Shown here piece by piece: positions 10,341-22,222 of a stretch of DNA of 64,000 nucleotides. The DNA comes from Cerrena zonata (taxonomy: Eukaryota; Basidiomycota; Agaricomycetes; Polyporales; Cerrenaceae): contig JASBNA010000045.1 in the NCBI GenBank assembly GCA_038087015.1, positions 1 through 64,000 of the forward strand, written 5' to 3'. A program made the position numbers and the translations under genes. The notes under the pieces were generated by a model that ran no database searches, was not told the DNA's origin, and worked only from the letters and a program-made list of their open reading frames with translations. Position 1 is the stretch's first letter; every line of letters begins with the position of its first letter.

Positions 10341-13300
10341 ATGCCACCAAGAATCCCCATTAATATGCAATATAGAACCAATAGGTTTGAGACATTTACA
10401 AGAAGTGTGAAAGTTTCGGGATCGACCCAAGTCAAAGACTGGACTAACGACAAGCCTGATATTTTGAATCTAGTGGATAACGGCTTCTTCTTTACTCCAT
10501 CACTTAAAAACTTGGATCAAGTAACATGTGTATGCTGTGGTAAAAAAGAACACAACATAAATGAGGTTGATAACATATCAAAATATCACCTTCTGAATAA
10601 TCCAGATTGTGCATTGTCTGTGATTGTTTCTTCATTTGCCAATTTTCTTGCAGACGACAATCAAGACGAATTTTGGTCTTCTCAAACAAGAAAATCAATC
10701 AGAGAGCCTTTGACAAAAGAATCCATTGATATGAGACGAAAGACTTATAAAAATTACTGGAAATTCGATAATTTAGTTTCGAGGCCAAAAGTAACTAGTA
10801 AATCCCTTTCTGAATCTGGATTTTACTATTCTCCAATAGAGGCAGGAAATGATAGAGTTTTTTGTATGTATTGTGATTGTTGTCTAGATCATTGGGATGA
10901 ACAAGATGATCCAATACAAGAACATATTTCTAATCTGAATGGCAACTGCTATTTCTTAAAAAAATACCATGATAAAGAGAATGATAATGCAGGCATTAAT
11001 TCAAATAAATCAAAGAAAAAGACAGAAAAGAAAAGCCAAATACTGCTTAAGAAAGATACATCAATCGATGAAAAAGTCACGGAAAAGATAAATTCATCAC
11101 CAGATACCTTTAGTTCTAAGGAAGGATCCCCAAGCAGTACATCAAGAAAAACGAATAAAAAAGCGGATAGATATCAAAAGACCAAAAAGAATAAAAGTTT
11201 GGGAAGGATTGAGCCAGATGACGAAAATGTTCAGGGTATTGATAGTGACCAAGGCATGGCGGAGAATAATACTTCTCAAGAACCTTTGATCGAGCCGACA
11301 AAAACCAATGAAATAATGAACAAATCCACGTCTGATAGTCTACCCGATGATGATCAGCTTTCCCAGAATTCGAGAAACCTAAGGAGAACTAGGAATACTT
11401 TTAAATTAAATGAGACCAATAGCCCGAATGAAAGTACAAAAGAGGAACCAGAGGTCCAATTTGAACAACATGAAATAGACACTAGAAATCTTGACCTAGA
11501 CCTGATAAGCTTAGATTCTTACTCAATACCCCAAGAAGCGTTCTCTAATGAAGAGCATATTAATATAACTCAAAGTGACGACGATTCTTATAAGGTGGAT
11601 TTTACAGAGGAGCTGGATTTTGAGCCTACAACCCATATAAAAATCACAGGGATTAGCGAAGAGCTTTCGAAAGAATCTAAAGACAGTAGCGTATCTATTT
11701 CCAGAAGGACTAGGAGCCGATACACACTACTTGAAGTAAACCCAGATACATCAAATTCCAAGTCATCTCTGTCAAGTAAGTTAAAAGCATCGACTGAAAG
11801 TGATACCCAAACCAAAAAAGGCGTTAAAGAATCAGAGATGCCCAATAATTCGGAAATACCCAACCTTAAGGAACCACCAAATGATGCAGAGAATAATTCC
11901 TCAAAATTTCCTCAAGCGAAGAAGAAGAAAGGTACATCAAGGGCCAAAACTATCGAAAAGGAACCCAAAAAGACAAAAGGCAAGAAGAAAAGAGCTGAGT
12001 CAATTTCTAATGAAGGTAATGGTAATAATGAAGCATTAGAGAAGCCATCGAAAAAGAAGAAAAAATTAAAGCTATCTAAATTTGCACAATCACCGTCTCC
12101 TCAGTTTTTTGATACATCAAATCAAAACATTGGTGACTATGATGAAGGTCACGTTGACTTTCACGAAATGGATGATAGACCAAAAGTTGTTCTAATGCCA
12201 CTGACGAATACCAATTTGAAAAGGGACAATGCTATCATTCCTTCGAAACCAAGGGCCGAATATAATGTTCGAAGGGCCAAAGAGAAGGTAAATAGTAAAG
12301 AGAAGATCCGAAAAGGCGAATCACAAAGCAATCAGAATATATTGGATGCTTCTTTTTCAAATGGGTTCTTTGGGAATACGTCTGATGCCAGAGATGATGT
12401 CTTTAACAATGAAGTTGAACAAGTCAAACCTCAACCAAAAAGAAAAAGAAGGTTGAGTTCAGAAGATGTCAGAAACAAAGCCTCAAGAGTGTCTAATAAA
12501 GATACTAAAAAGAAAGAAAGTCTTGCTTACCACAAGAACGTCTCAGAAAAGAGTGCAAGTCCACTCAACCATCCAAAAAGAGATGAAAATGATTTAAACA
12601 AAAAAGACATTACCAAAGCACAAGAAAAAGAATTCGGCTCAAATGACATCTTATTTAATGACGGTGATTTGAATATTGAAGAAGAAGAAGACAAGCCATT
12701 GAATAGAAATATCAAAGATTTTAACCAAAATAGACATTCTAGTGGTAACGATCATATGGAATTGGGAGACCGTCATATCATTGAGTCCGATTATATTAGG
12801 AAAGAAGTTACAGACTGGGAAGAATCTCAGTCAGAAGAAAAGGAAGAGGATTCAATCTACCATGAAGCTGTCAATGGAGATTCATCCCCCATTCCCGATC
12901 ATTTACCGTCTAATATTTCTGGGTCTACTGATATTGAGAATATTGAAAAATATAAGCCACCTGCAACTCTAGAAGGGGATCACAAAGAAGCAAGCACTGA
13001 TACAAAAGAGACCTTTAAGGAAAACTTTCTCGAACCGCTTACTCTTGTGGAGGATCTGGATATCGAAATAGAAGAACAAGGGTTAACACATAGCATAAAG
13101 GGCGATGAAGAAGTATCTGAAAATAATCAACCAGTATATAACAGACGAGAGGATAATCGGAAGAAACAAGAAGATGATTATAATACTTCAAGTTCTCCAG
13201 TAAGTTCCAGGAGTTCAATTTCACCTTCTAGATCAATCTCGCCGTCAGTGTATAAGGAATACGTTAATGACATGAATGAGTTCAAAACAGAGTTTTCCAA

Positions 13301-14266
13301 CCCACAGGTATCAACAAGCAAAGAAACTGATCAATTAAACCAACCAGAAATGGTCACTGTTGTGAAAAAAAATCAACTCCAGCCTTCTAAGAATGACGAT
13401 CATGATGAAAATATGCATAGAGACGAGATTGTTGAAGAGAGCGATGCAGAGGAGATTACTAGGGAGAGTTTCGATAATAAGAAACCAAATGATTTAATAA
13501 CAAAAGAAAATACTTTGAAATCAGAGAGTACAAAAGAATCAATACCAGAAGGAAATACCAAAGAAAAAGATACTACAGAGAAAAATACACCAAAAGGTGT
13601 TACTTCGAAAGATAATTCGCAAGTGATTTCAAAAGCTATATCAAAAGAGGATGATATCAAAGAAAATAGTACAAAAGAAGATACTACAAGTGAATACCAA
13701 GCTAATATACAAAAAGCAAAGAAGAGGGAATCCATAAATCACGAGAAATAACTCAAGTTAAAAAAGATGAAGATAAGGTGGAGATTGAACCAGTGGATAA
13801 ATTGCAAAATGGTTTCGATAGACATATTGATGGATCGAACAATGAACATTTGAACCCAAAGGAGGCAGAAAGACAAGAAGTACCTGCTTTAGCAAGTGAT
13901 TCTACTGTTAAAAGCAGAAACTTGTCATTTGACCACCAGAATCTCTTCGGAGTCGAATCGAGTACACCCGAAAAGAGGAAAGAACCCTCACAACCACCTA
14001 AGAACATAAAGCCAAAGCGATTCACACTTGAGCTGTTCGAAGATGAATTACTGACCATGTCTGATACCGTCAAATATCTTGAAAGTTTGCCAACATCAAA
14101 GTATGGACTCTACAATGATATCGAAGGAGAAATCACTGATTTTATTGCTGCCATGCCCGAAGAAGAAGAAAACATGACAATCGAAGAATGGCTTCGTCAT
14201 AATGCCTCAAGCTGTGCCAATACAGTTCGAGACGTCGGTAATAAAATGATAAACTCCTATGCCTAG
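10341..14266 (+). CDS. BIR1: BIR1, survivin-like chromosomal passenger protein (one apparent frameshift)
   Basis: Two BIR zinc domains open the protein: C63/C66/H83/C90 and C175/C178/H195/C203, each CxxC...H...C with a Trp or bulky residue as in Bir1/survivin. A long, charged, low-complexity middle with KR-rich nuclear-signal-like patches follows. The frame ends at 13749-13751, but the +1 frame continues at once and encodes the conserved C-terminus (LELFEDELLTMS, MTIEEWLRHNA), the region by which yeast Bir1 binds Sli15. One A missing from the AAA at 13736-13738 restores a single protein of about 1308 residues. Bir1 works with Ipl1/Aurora B and Sli15 at kinetochores and the spindle midzone. 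The break is most likely an assembly error, since the part after it is conserved. The CTG codon at residue 199 sits in the second BIR, where Ser fits well. Confidence 0.88.
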
Positions 14267-14989
14267 TATGTGTGATGAGATGATTAAGAAGTCGAGTCCT
14301 TAGCTGAAGAGTAAATGCATTAAAGCAAGTATAACTCCTCTAAGGTCTTAGTAAAATATATAGTTTTCCTACACCCACTCGAATTCTAAACCTACAACCT
14401 CAATAGAACACCACTGTAGCAATCTTTCCCCTAACCAGCTTTATATGCCATAGCACTCAAACTATATTAAAAGAAGTATCGCCAAATGTCAGTGATGAAA
14501 TCAAAGTCACCGAAACAAAGGAAAAAAAAAAATAGAAGGCTCGTGAACGTTTGTAGCTGTCACTACCTTTTTTTCCAGTGAGTGAGTAAATCCATTAATT
14601 ATCTTGAATTGGTTCATACTTCAATAGACCCTGATTGAATCAAATCAAACGTGATCAGCCTCTCCAACTCCAAGTACAGACACATTGAGTTTTCAGTGTT
14701 GTTACTCAAATAATTTGTTACTTACCGATTCAGTGTTTGCGAGATCTCCTGAAGACAAGCGGAGCACCCATAAAAATAATCAGAACTGGACGGTAAGTGT
14801 CGAGTAATAAGATCAAGTTCATTAAGTGATTCAATTAGCTAAATAGTGGTTTCAGTATTTGGAATTCAATATTTGCTAAATTGTTTTGAAAGAAAAAAAC
14901 AAAGATTTCGGATTTGACCGTAATCTATAATAGAGACTTATTTGACCAATTAATAGGCTGCTTACGGTGAAAAATAAACAGGAAGAATC
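14267..14989. other. Intergenic between BIR1 and the SAPS gene
   Basis: 723 bases with no coding or RNA gene signal that I can see; it holds the BIR1 3' UTR and the promoter of the SAPS gene. Confidence 0.5.
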
Positions 14990-17816
14990 ATGTCGTTTTG
15001 GCCGTTTTCCAATTCTCTCAATAGTAATAGTCAGCTCCAAAAGTATTTAGATTCTGTTCAAGATCTATCTTCTATTTCGGTGGATGATCTTTTAACAGAT
15101 GCTGTTCTTCTGCAGGAATTGATAAGTGAACTTCATAACATCAAAGGAAATTATAGTAATAATTATCCAAATTTCAATTTCTGCAACAAGCTGACTCAAA
15201 TAATTCTTTTAACTCGGATACTGCTTCTTTAACTTCCTCAAATACCGATTTTAGTAATACTAATAATAGCAAAGATGCCCGTGGAGCAAAACTCATAGAA
15301 ATTCTTCTTCAGCCTCATATATTAAGTGGATTTTTGGATAATTTAGTTGACAGTGTTGATTTTTTTCATAAATTGACTTTAAAAGAAGAGCAAGAATTGA
15401 ATAAGCTTTTAGGAAATGATGAAATAATGCTCAAAATAACTTCAGACGATGACGTTGAAATTGATCAAGCTGAAGATAAAGATGATGCTGATACTGATTC
15501 TAAATCCAAAAAGATGGTGAGGATGAATCGAGTGAAGATAAACAAAGACGTATTATCCAAGCCTCATCAGATATTTTATCAATTGATTTATGGGTTATTC
15601 TGAACAGAATTCTAGAAACTCCAATCATTATTGAAAAATTATGGCTGATTTTACTGTTGGAAAATTTACAAGAAAGCTCACCGTCAGTGTCTTATTTAGT
15701 TCACATATTAGATCAATTGATGGATACAAATAGTATAGAATTCTTAAATTTCATTCGACGCCAGAAAGGTTTGGTTGACACCTTTTTGAATAAAATTGAA
15801 ATTCCAATGTTGATGGACTTTTTTTTAAGAATAATACAAACTGATAAACAAGAATCGCCAACTGGAATCCTTGAAACCTTACATCTGCAAAAATTAATAC
15901 CAAAACTTATAGATATTCTAAAACCTCACCCTTCACAATTTGTCGAATCTTCTTCTAATATCCCAAACCATGAACTTTTTTTCAAACAAACTGCTGCTAC
16001 CGATTTCATAAAAGCCTTGGTCACTATTTCTTCTAATACTGCTTTGGCGGTTGTTTTAGAAACAAACATTGGTCCAAACCAATTAACAAGGGAACTAGTA
16101 TCTCCAGAAATCATTAATACTATGATAAATGATATTATGCTATACAAAGTATCATCTTATGGCTCAACCTTTCAGACAAATAAACACGGTATCAATAATT
16201 GTGTTGGAATAATAATTGAATTGATAAGAAAAAACAACTCTGATTATGATCTAAATTGCGGTTCCTACAGTTCAATGCTCAATAATGATGGTAATGGTGG
16301 TGGAGAAATCAATTCTTATGTTATGTATCAATGGCTTAAAGATTTTGACCAGAACCCACCTGGTCCTAGAGACCCAATATATTTAGGAGATATGTTGAAA
16401 TTGTTTTCAGAAAATTTGGATAAATTTTCTGAATTAATGGAGCTCAAGCCGTCAGTCCCCTCTAGAGTTGACAAAAACTCAAACATTCTAGGATTCACAA
16501 AGTTCAAGTTTTCGGAGCTTATTGCAGAACTTTTACATTGTTCTAATATGATTTTATTGAATTCAAAAAGAATTAAGAGCGTGATCTCAATCAGAGATCG
16601 TGTAAGATTACAACAGACTGAAAGATTGAAAGCAGCATTGGAAGAACCTTTAATAACTGTGAATCAAGACGCCACAGATAGTCCCATTCAGGATGTTACT
16701 AGTGGACTAGATGATATTTCATTAGATAATATACAAAATGAAACCAGCTATAAAAAGGCTGATGACATAAAATTGGGAATCGACGAAAATGACTATAAGT
16801 ATATGCTCGAAGCTTTAGAAGACGAAGAGGCCTCAGATGACGATGAGCCTAGTATTTCGCCTGAGAATCCATTTGTCTGCGATGAAAGAGATAAAAGCAT
16901 TAGGTCAAATCCTTGCGTAGGTGATTACTTTAAAACCAAGCTTGTCGATCTGAAAATTTTATCGAGTATTATTTCGAAGTTTACTCAATACCCTTGGCAT
17001 AACTTTTTCCACAATGTTGTCTTTGATTTAATACAGCAAATATTCAATGGTAAACTAAATTCTTACAACTCTTTTCTTATTGTTGATTTATTCAATAATT
17101 CTCAATGCAATTTAACTGATTTGATAGCTGACTCATATCAAAATTCATCTGACCCAAGGCCCGGTTATATGGGTCATCTTATATTAATAAGTGAAGAAGT
17201 TGTCAAATTCACGTCTCTTTATAAACCAGACTTAATCTCTCCTATAATTGTTAATGCTATTTCTTCAGAAAAGTGGGACTGGTTCGTGAATGATATTCTT
17301 TTGAAGACAAGAGAAGTTTACAACGTGGTCTTGGGTGCTGAACAAGATGACGAGGATGAAGAGGATCCTCACCATCACAAGCCCGAACGTGACCATGATT
17401 CTTTTGGGTTTGATTCTTCTACAGTTGGATATCTTGATTTGGAATCGTATGATCATAATAATGGCAATAATAAGCACTCAATCATCTTAGGAGATAGAGA
17501 TAATCATGATGCATTTATAAATGACGGGCAACATGATTTCCATGACGAGGAAGATGATGACCAAATGGAGGAAGCTAGAGTTCCAGATGTTAGAATTGAA
17601 AATATGTCACCAAACCGAGAGTTAGAAAATAACGATAACCTGGACGATGAATTTGATAATACAGAAAGATATCATGAAAATGATTTTCTTGAAAACTTAT
17701 CTGGGTCAAGCTCCTCGGATGAAGAAAATGAAGACGAAGATAATGACGACGTTAACGACCACGATCAGAAAAACGATAGTAACGAATTACGAAGAGTTCC
17801 TAAACATAACAATTAA
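14990..17816 (+). CDS. SAP190: SIT4-associated SAPS-domain protein (two apparent frameshifts)
   Basis: Begins MSFWPFSNSLNSNSQLQKYL, the typical start of fungal SAPS proteins, and continues through LIEILLQPHILSGFLDNL and ENLQESSPSVSYL to an acidic C-terminus rich in D, E, N and H. The frame breaks twice, each corrected by one base: a T in the TTT at 15178-15180 and an A in the AAAAA at 15508-15512. Corrected length is about 942 residues. Sap proteins bind the PP2A-like phosphatase Sit4 and direct it in G1 progression and nutrient signalling. S. cerevisiae has four paralogues (SAP4, SAP155, SAP185, SAP190); the symbol is a family assignment, and I cannot say which is the true orthologue. In-frame CTG codons at 15600, 15645 and 15654 fall in the conserved core. 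Confidence 0.82.
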
Positions 17817-18097
17817 CCTTTCTTCATAACTTTCTTTCAACGAGAGATTCCACCATGGAACAGTAAGAAAAAGATAAAAAAACAGGAAAAGCAAATCACA
17901 TAGATTTCCTTTAAGCTTAATAATGCTTAATGGGAAGTATAAACCAATCTCTAATAGCATATAAAAGTTAAATACTTCAAGTCACCACAGTAACTTTGTG
18001 AGAGGCTTAATTAATTTCTAAATTTAAAACTACACCGTATAAATTCTCTAGCTTATATATTTAATTACACATTTAAAAGATAGCAGATTTTAGAGTT

Positions 18098-19060
18098 TTA
18101 TTTTTGTTTCCTATTTCTTGCTTTATTTGAAGGTCTTCCGTAAAGAACTTTACCATTTGGAAGCTCCTTTTTATCACCTTTTTGAGCTTTCTTCTTGGAT
18201 CTCTTCGAGGTTTCTGTTTGTTCTGCTGAAGTTGTAGTCTCAGGCTTGTCGAAAACGACGGTTGTATCAATTACTTTACCAGTAAGTTTACCCAAAGTAA
18301 AATTCCATAAATTACAAGGAAGCTTGAAAAACAAAGATTCTTTGAAGCCAGGGTTCACGTTAATTTCAGACTCATCGATTGGAATCAAGAATTGTTGATT
18401 ATTTTCATCCGTTTCTATTAAGTTAACAACTCCTTGGGCAGAGATGAGAAACTGCTTGCCTGTTGCTTCATTCATTACTTTCCTGTCTGATCCATCAGAT
18501 GGAGGGAACTGTGAACCCCAAGCCTGAGTCTTTATTTGATCTTTCAAAGTAGCAATTCGTTTATAGTCTTGTTTTCTATTGATCTTCAATGAGATATAAT
18601 GAAGAGTTCCAACTAAAATGAAAATAACACCAATAGTCAAAATAAAACCAGGACGGAACTTAGAGTAGAAGTAACCAGTGCCTTTCCATTTAGGAAACCC
18701 TTTATCAAGGAAGTAATCGTAACGTCTACGTAATGATTGGTCTCTCAAGATGTTACCAACCAAAGACAATCTTTGGAATCTTTCTTCAACAGTCTTCTTC
18801 AACTTCTTATTACCCGTGAACTTATCCGGATGCAACTGACGTGATTTCTTTCTATAAGCTTTAGTAATTTCTTGCAATGTGGACTTAGGGCCTTGCAATA
18901 ACCCCAACCAGGAGTAGAATGTAACGTCCTGACCAATATCTTGTTTAATCTTATCATTTAAACTGAAAATTTCATAATCTTGAGGACTCCAATTAGCAGC
19001 AACGGACACCTTCAAGAAAACACTCAACAATATGGTGATCCAAAAGAAGCCGAACTTCAT
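18098..19060 (-). CDS. ERJ5: ERJ5, ER membrane J-domain co-chaperone
   Basis: 320 residues. Signal peptide at 1-21, a J domain at about 44-116 with the HPD motif at 77-79, and one transmembrane segment near 138-156 (RPGFILTIGVIFILVG). A basic, Lys-rich tail ends the protein. Erj5 has its J domain in the ER lumen and stimulates the Hsp70 Kar2 during protein folding; S. cerevisiae Erj5 is 295 residues. The gene is divergent from the PHS1-like gene, with 194 bases between starts, so the two ER genes may share a promoter. Confidence 0.9.
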   Translation of the reverse strand: MKFGFFWITILLSVFLKVSVAANWSPQDYEIFSLNDKIKQDIGQDVTFYSWLGLLQGPKSTLQEITKAYRKKSRQLHPDKFTGNKKLKKTVEERFQRLSLVGNILRDQSLRRRYDYFLDKGFPKWKGTGYFYSKFRPGFILTIGVIFILVGTLHYISLKINRKQDYKRIATLKDQIKTQAWGSQFPPSDGSDRKVMNEATGKQFLISAQGVVNLIETDENNQQFLIPIDESEINVNPGFKESLFFKLPCNLWNFTLGKLTGKVIDTTVVFDKPETTTSAEQTETSKRSKKKAQKGDKKELPNGKVLYGRPSNKARNRKQK

Positions 19061-19254
19061 CTTTAGTGTAGTTTGTAGAGTTATCGAGACTCTTTTGCAA
19101 TGCTGAATCTTTCAGCACGAGATTGAAATTTTTTTTTTGTTAGTGATTTTTCGCTACTCAGTGAACACGCTAATGAGAAAAATAACAACTAATGTTAATT
19201 GAAAACTCATCTACACCTTCTTCTTCGTTGAACTTAGCTTAAAAGAACAGAAGA

Positions 19255-20016
19255 ATGCCTAGAGGTGGCCACTTATACCCGTTACCTACAAACTTAAGGT
19301 TCATATTTTTTTATAATGTGTGTGCAACTACGCTATGGTTTTGTTGTTTAGGAAGGTTTCTTATACTATTACCATTAGTCGGTAGAAGGTTTCTTCCAGG
19401 AGGCATAGCGGATTTCTTTCATGTGGTGGCGATACTACCATTTGTTGGTTTTGCTATTTACAAGTCGATGATTAATACCAGCATCTCAAAGAAGGACTTT
19501 TGGCCATTTTTCAATTCAGTGAAAATGATCTGGATCTGTTATGGGGTCATATTTCCACATCCAAAGATAGCCAAACATACATCTTACTCTTTGATAATAT
19601 TCTCGTGGTGTATTACATATTTGATTAATTTCAGTTACTACGGATTCAAGGTTAAAACTCAAAGATCTCCCCATTGGCTTTTTTGGGCACAGTATCATAA
19701 CTTTTTCTTAACATTCCCTCTTGCATTTACTGGTGAGTTAGTAATTATATTTCTTAGTCTTGGATTTGTTGAGCCTCAATGGCATGAATTTTTTATAAAG
19801 GCCACCTTGTTAGCTTATATCCCAATTGGTTATTTTATGTGGGGGCATTTATATGATAGAAAAGAATTGAAATTCGACCTAGTAATGGAAAAAAGAAGAC
19901 AAGGAAGAGCTGCTCAGAATCAACGTAATTCAAACGATGCTAATCAACCACCTGTGGTTGTCAATGATGCCCAACAACATCCATTGAGAGAATCCACTAG
20001 TCGTGCTGATGCTTGA
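19255..20016 (+). CDS. PHS1/PTPLA-family membrane protein, probably lacking dehydratase activity
   Basis: 253 residues with about six hydrophobic segments. The order of motifs follows yeast Phs1, the 3-hydroxyacyl-CoA dehydratase of very-long-chain fatty-acid elongation: an N-terminal YN, a SLIIFSWCITYL helix, the active-site helix at 147-161, and LLAYIPIGYFMWGH near 190. The catalytic Tyr of Phs1 (Y149, in YPTGVASE) is Phe154 here (FPLAFTGE), while the catalytic Glu is kept (E161). Two Arg and a Gly that I recall as important in Phs1 (R119, R141, G152) align with Asn, Gln and Ala. I infer a divergent paralogue, likely not an active dehydratase; a normal PHS1 should exist elsewhere. The C-terminal 30 residues are polar and low-complexity. 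Confidence 0.75.
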   Translation: MPRGGHLYPLPTNLRFIFFYNVCATTLWFCCLGRFLILLPLVGRRFLPGGIADFFHVVAILPFVGFAIYKSMINTSISKKDFWPFFNSVKMIWICYGVIFPHPKIAKHTSYSLIIFSWCITYLINFSYYGFKVKTQRSPHWLFWAQYHNFFLTFPLAFTGELVIIFLSLGFVEPQWHEFFIKATLLAYIPIGYFMWGHLYDRKELKFDLVMEKRRQGRAAQNQRNSNDANQPPVVVNDAQQHPLRESTSRADA

Positions 20017-20191
20017 AGTTATTTATATGGATACAAATGTAAAGTATCTAAGTACGAAGTTAATGTATACATGTATTATAAATATCTTATATAGGAAACA
20101 TAAATTAAAGTATCGAAACACATTGAGAAATAAATAAGTAGTGAATACCAGATTTCAAGGCAATTTTGCAACCAGACAACCGAAAAAGTGT

Positions 20192-21676
20192 TCAAACTTT
20201 TATGTTAAGTTTAGTACCCACAATCATAAATCTACTCAAGGTCCAAAAGATGAAGGCCCCGAGAGCAAGACAAGCAACTAAAACCACAAACATATTATAA
20301 TCGTGGATTGATCCTTTACTAATAATACTGGCACCTATTGGAATAACTACCAAATTACCAACACTCATAAAAGCATTAACAATTGAATATTTCTTACCTA
20401 ATTCGCTGGCTAATGTTATTTGTGCTAGACAAGTTGGAACCATTGAAAGAACACTAGCAGAATAGAAGCCACCCAATGCAGCAAAAGCGTATAAAACATT
20501 CAAGCCTTTGCCACCAAATGGGAGCCAAATAACGAAAAGGCAGATATTGAGACCAAGAATCATAATGATATTAACATTGAATCTTCCCAATTTATCAGAA
20601 ACATAACCAGGTAACCATCTTCCAAGTATACCAGTTGCATTCCATACGGTAAGAAGTAAATAGGAATCGGATTCGCTAAAGCCACGAGCAATGGCATAAG
20701 AAGGGAAATAGGTAAGAGTCAAAATCAAACTCAACTCTCCCATGAATGCACCAGTTACTAAGAAACAAAATTTAAGATCTAAATTATTCAATCTATGAGG
20801 ATCCAAGGCTTGAAGAACTCTATCCCAAAAACTCTTTTCAAAAGCAATCTCATCATCGATTTGTTGTTGGTGCCTGTTTGGTTTTGATTTAGGATCACGA
20901 GTAATTCTTTCCTTAGCGAGAGCAGTTGCAATACTCATGAGAGTAAGACACATGAAAGCAACTGTTCTCATGGCCCAAACGAAACCGAATTCAAAATACA
21001 AGTGTCTTAACGTAAGAGTAAATAAAATAGCCCCAGCTGATCCTCCACAGGTTGCTATCCCAATTGCTTGTCCTCTTTTCTTGAAAAACCATTGATTAAT
21101 TACTGCTACTAAAGGGGGTAAACCAATACCGTTACCAACCCCCAAAGAAATGAAACTTAAGATGAATTGCCAAACTTCAACACAATTTGCAGTTGCCATT
21201 AGCCCCAAGAATATCAAAGCTGTAGAGCATGCCAAAATTTTGAAAGCACCTTTTTTATCGAAGAGAGATCCAATAAATATACCTGTTCCATATGCCAAAC
21301 ATAAATAAATTGAAAAAATCCACGATATAGTGGAAGCTGGCAAGTTTGACAACTGGTGGATTGACAAATAACCCGAAACAGCACCAATACTGTTAATAAA
21401 GCCTAAGCATACAGTAAGGCCGCAAAAACACCCAAATAAGACGAGGTAAGCTTTGAAACCACCATCAGGATAATCCAATCCTTCAGTATCTTCCACCCCT
21501 CTATTCAAATTACGAGTCCTGGTTTCGCTTTCGTCATTCTTATTCCGTGTACGTTGTTGCTGATACAATTGGCCTTCTTCAATTCTTGCATCCATATCTA
21601 TACGATCAAATGACTCCCGGCCAGATCTCGTGCTAGATTGTTGCACCGGAGCCATTTCAATCACTGATCCCATCAT
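20192..21676 (-). CDS. MCH-family major facilitator transporter (monocarboxylate-transporter-like)
   Basis: 494 residues. A polar 70-residue N-terminus leads to YPDGGFKAY, the entry signature of the fungal monocarboxylate-porter homologues (Mch1-5, Esbp6), followed by twelve predicted membrane segments. A typical loop is GSLFDKKGAFK, and WNATGILGRWLPGYVSDKLGR is the matching loop in the second half. Substrates differ within the family (Mch5 carries riboflavin; others are unknown), so no symbol is given. Two ATGs occur at the start (21674 and 21671). A T-rich tract at 21782-21799 and the 13-mer TGTACGGAGGTTC lie upstream. Confidence 0.85.
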   Translation of the reverse strand: MMGSVIEMAPVQQSSTRSGRESFDRIDMDARIEEGQLYQQQRTRNKNDESETRTRNLNRGVEDTEGLDYPDGGFKAYLVLFGCFCGLTVCLGFINSIGAVSGYLSIHQLSNLPASTISWIFSIYLCLAYGTGIFIGSLFDKKGAFKILACSTALIFLGLMATANCVEVWQFILSFISLGVGNGIGLPPLVAVINQWFFKKRGQAIGIATCGGSAGAILFTLTLRHLYFEFGFVWAMRTVAFMCLTLMSIATALAKERITRDPKSKPNRHQQQIDDEIAFEKSFWDRVLQALDPHRLNNLDLKFCFLVTGAFMGELSLILTLTYFPSYAIARGFSESDSYLLLTVWNATGILGRWLPGYVSDKLGRFNVNIIMILGLNICLFVIWLPFGGKGLNVLYAFAALGGFYSASVLSMVPTCLAQITLASELGKKYSIVNAFMSVGNLVVIPIGASIISKGSIHDYNMFVVLVACLALGAFIFWTLSRFMIVGTKLNIKV

Positions 21677-22222
21677 TTTTTTTTATCTCGAAGCACCAGG
21701 AGAATGCAATTATACGTTATGAAAGACTAAAGTTTGATAAAGAAGAAGGAGAAGGAAACGGCTGCTTTAAAACCTTTTCTTTTCTTTTTTTTTTTTTTGT
21801 TTAATTTGTTAGTAAATTAAGAAGGGAAACGACTTCCATGCAAAGTTGCAGCTAATGTAACGTCGGAGTAAGGATCTTCTAACTACAATAGTGAGGGAGC
21901 TCATATCATGTATCACAATAACCTTTATCTAGAGATGACTCAACTTCCGGGGTTTATTATGGGCATTAACCAATTCCTCAAAGAAAAAGCCATATATCTC
22001 GGAAGATAATAAGCGAGAGTGCAGATGTACGGAGGTTCATACGACGGCTATAGATGTCTGTACTTTTGACTAAATTGTAGAACTAAATTATAATGAAAGG
22101 ATTTAAAAAAGATATCTAAGAGGGCGGGATCAAGTTTAATTGAAACTGGAGATAATAGAAGAAAAAAAAACAAAGTCAAAGAAACGGAGAGATGTGTCAA
22201 TCTAATGATCGATAATTATGAT
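21677..22222. other. Intergenic between the MCH gene promoter and VMA13 3' end
   Basis: 546 bases without coding signal. Contains the T-rich tract near 21790 and TGTACGGAGGTTC at 22026-22038. Confidence 0.5.

Noticed and set aside
15926..16147. Open frames antisense to the SAPS gene
   Set aside because: Shadow frames in conserved coding DNA.
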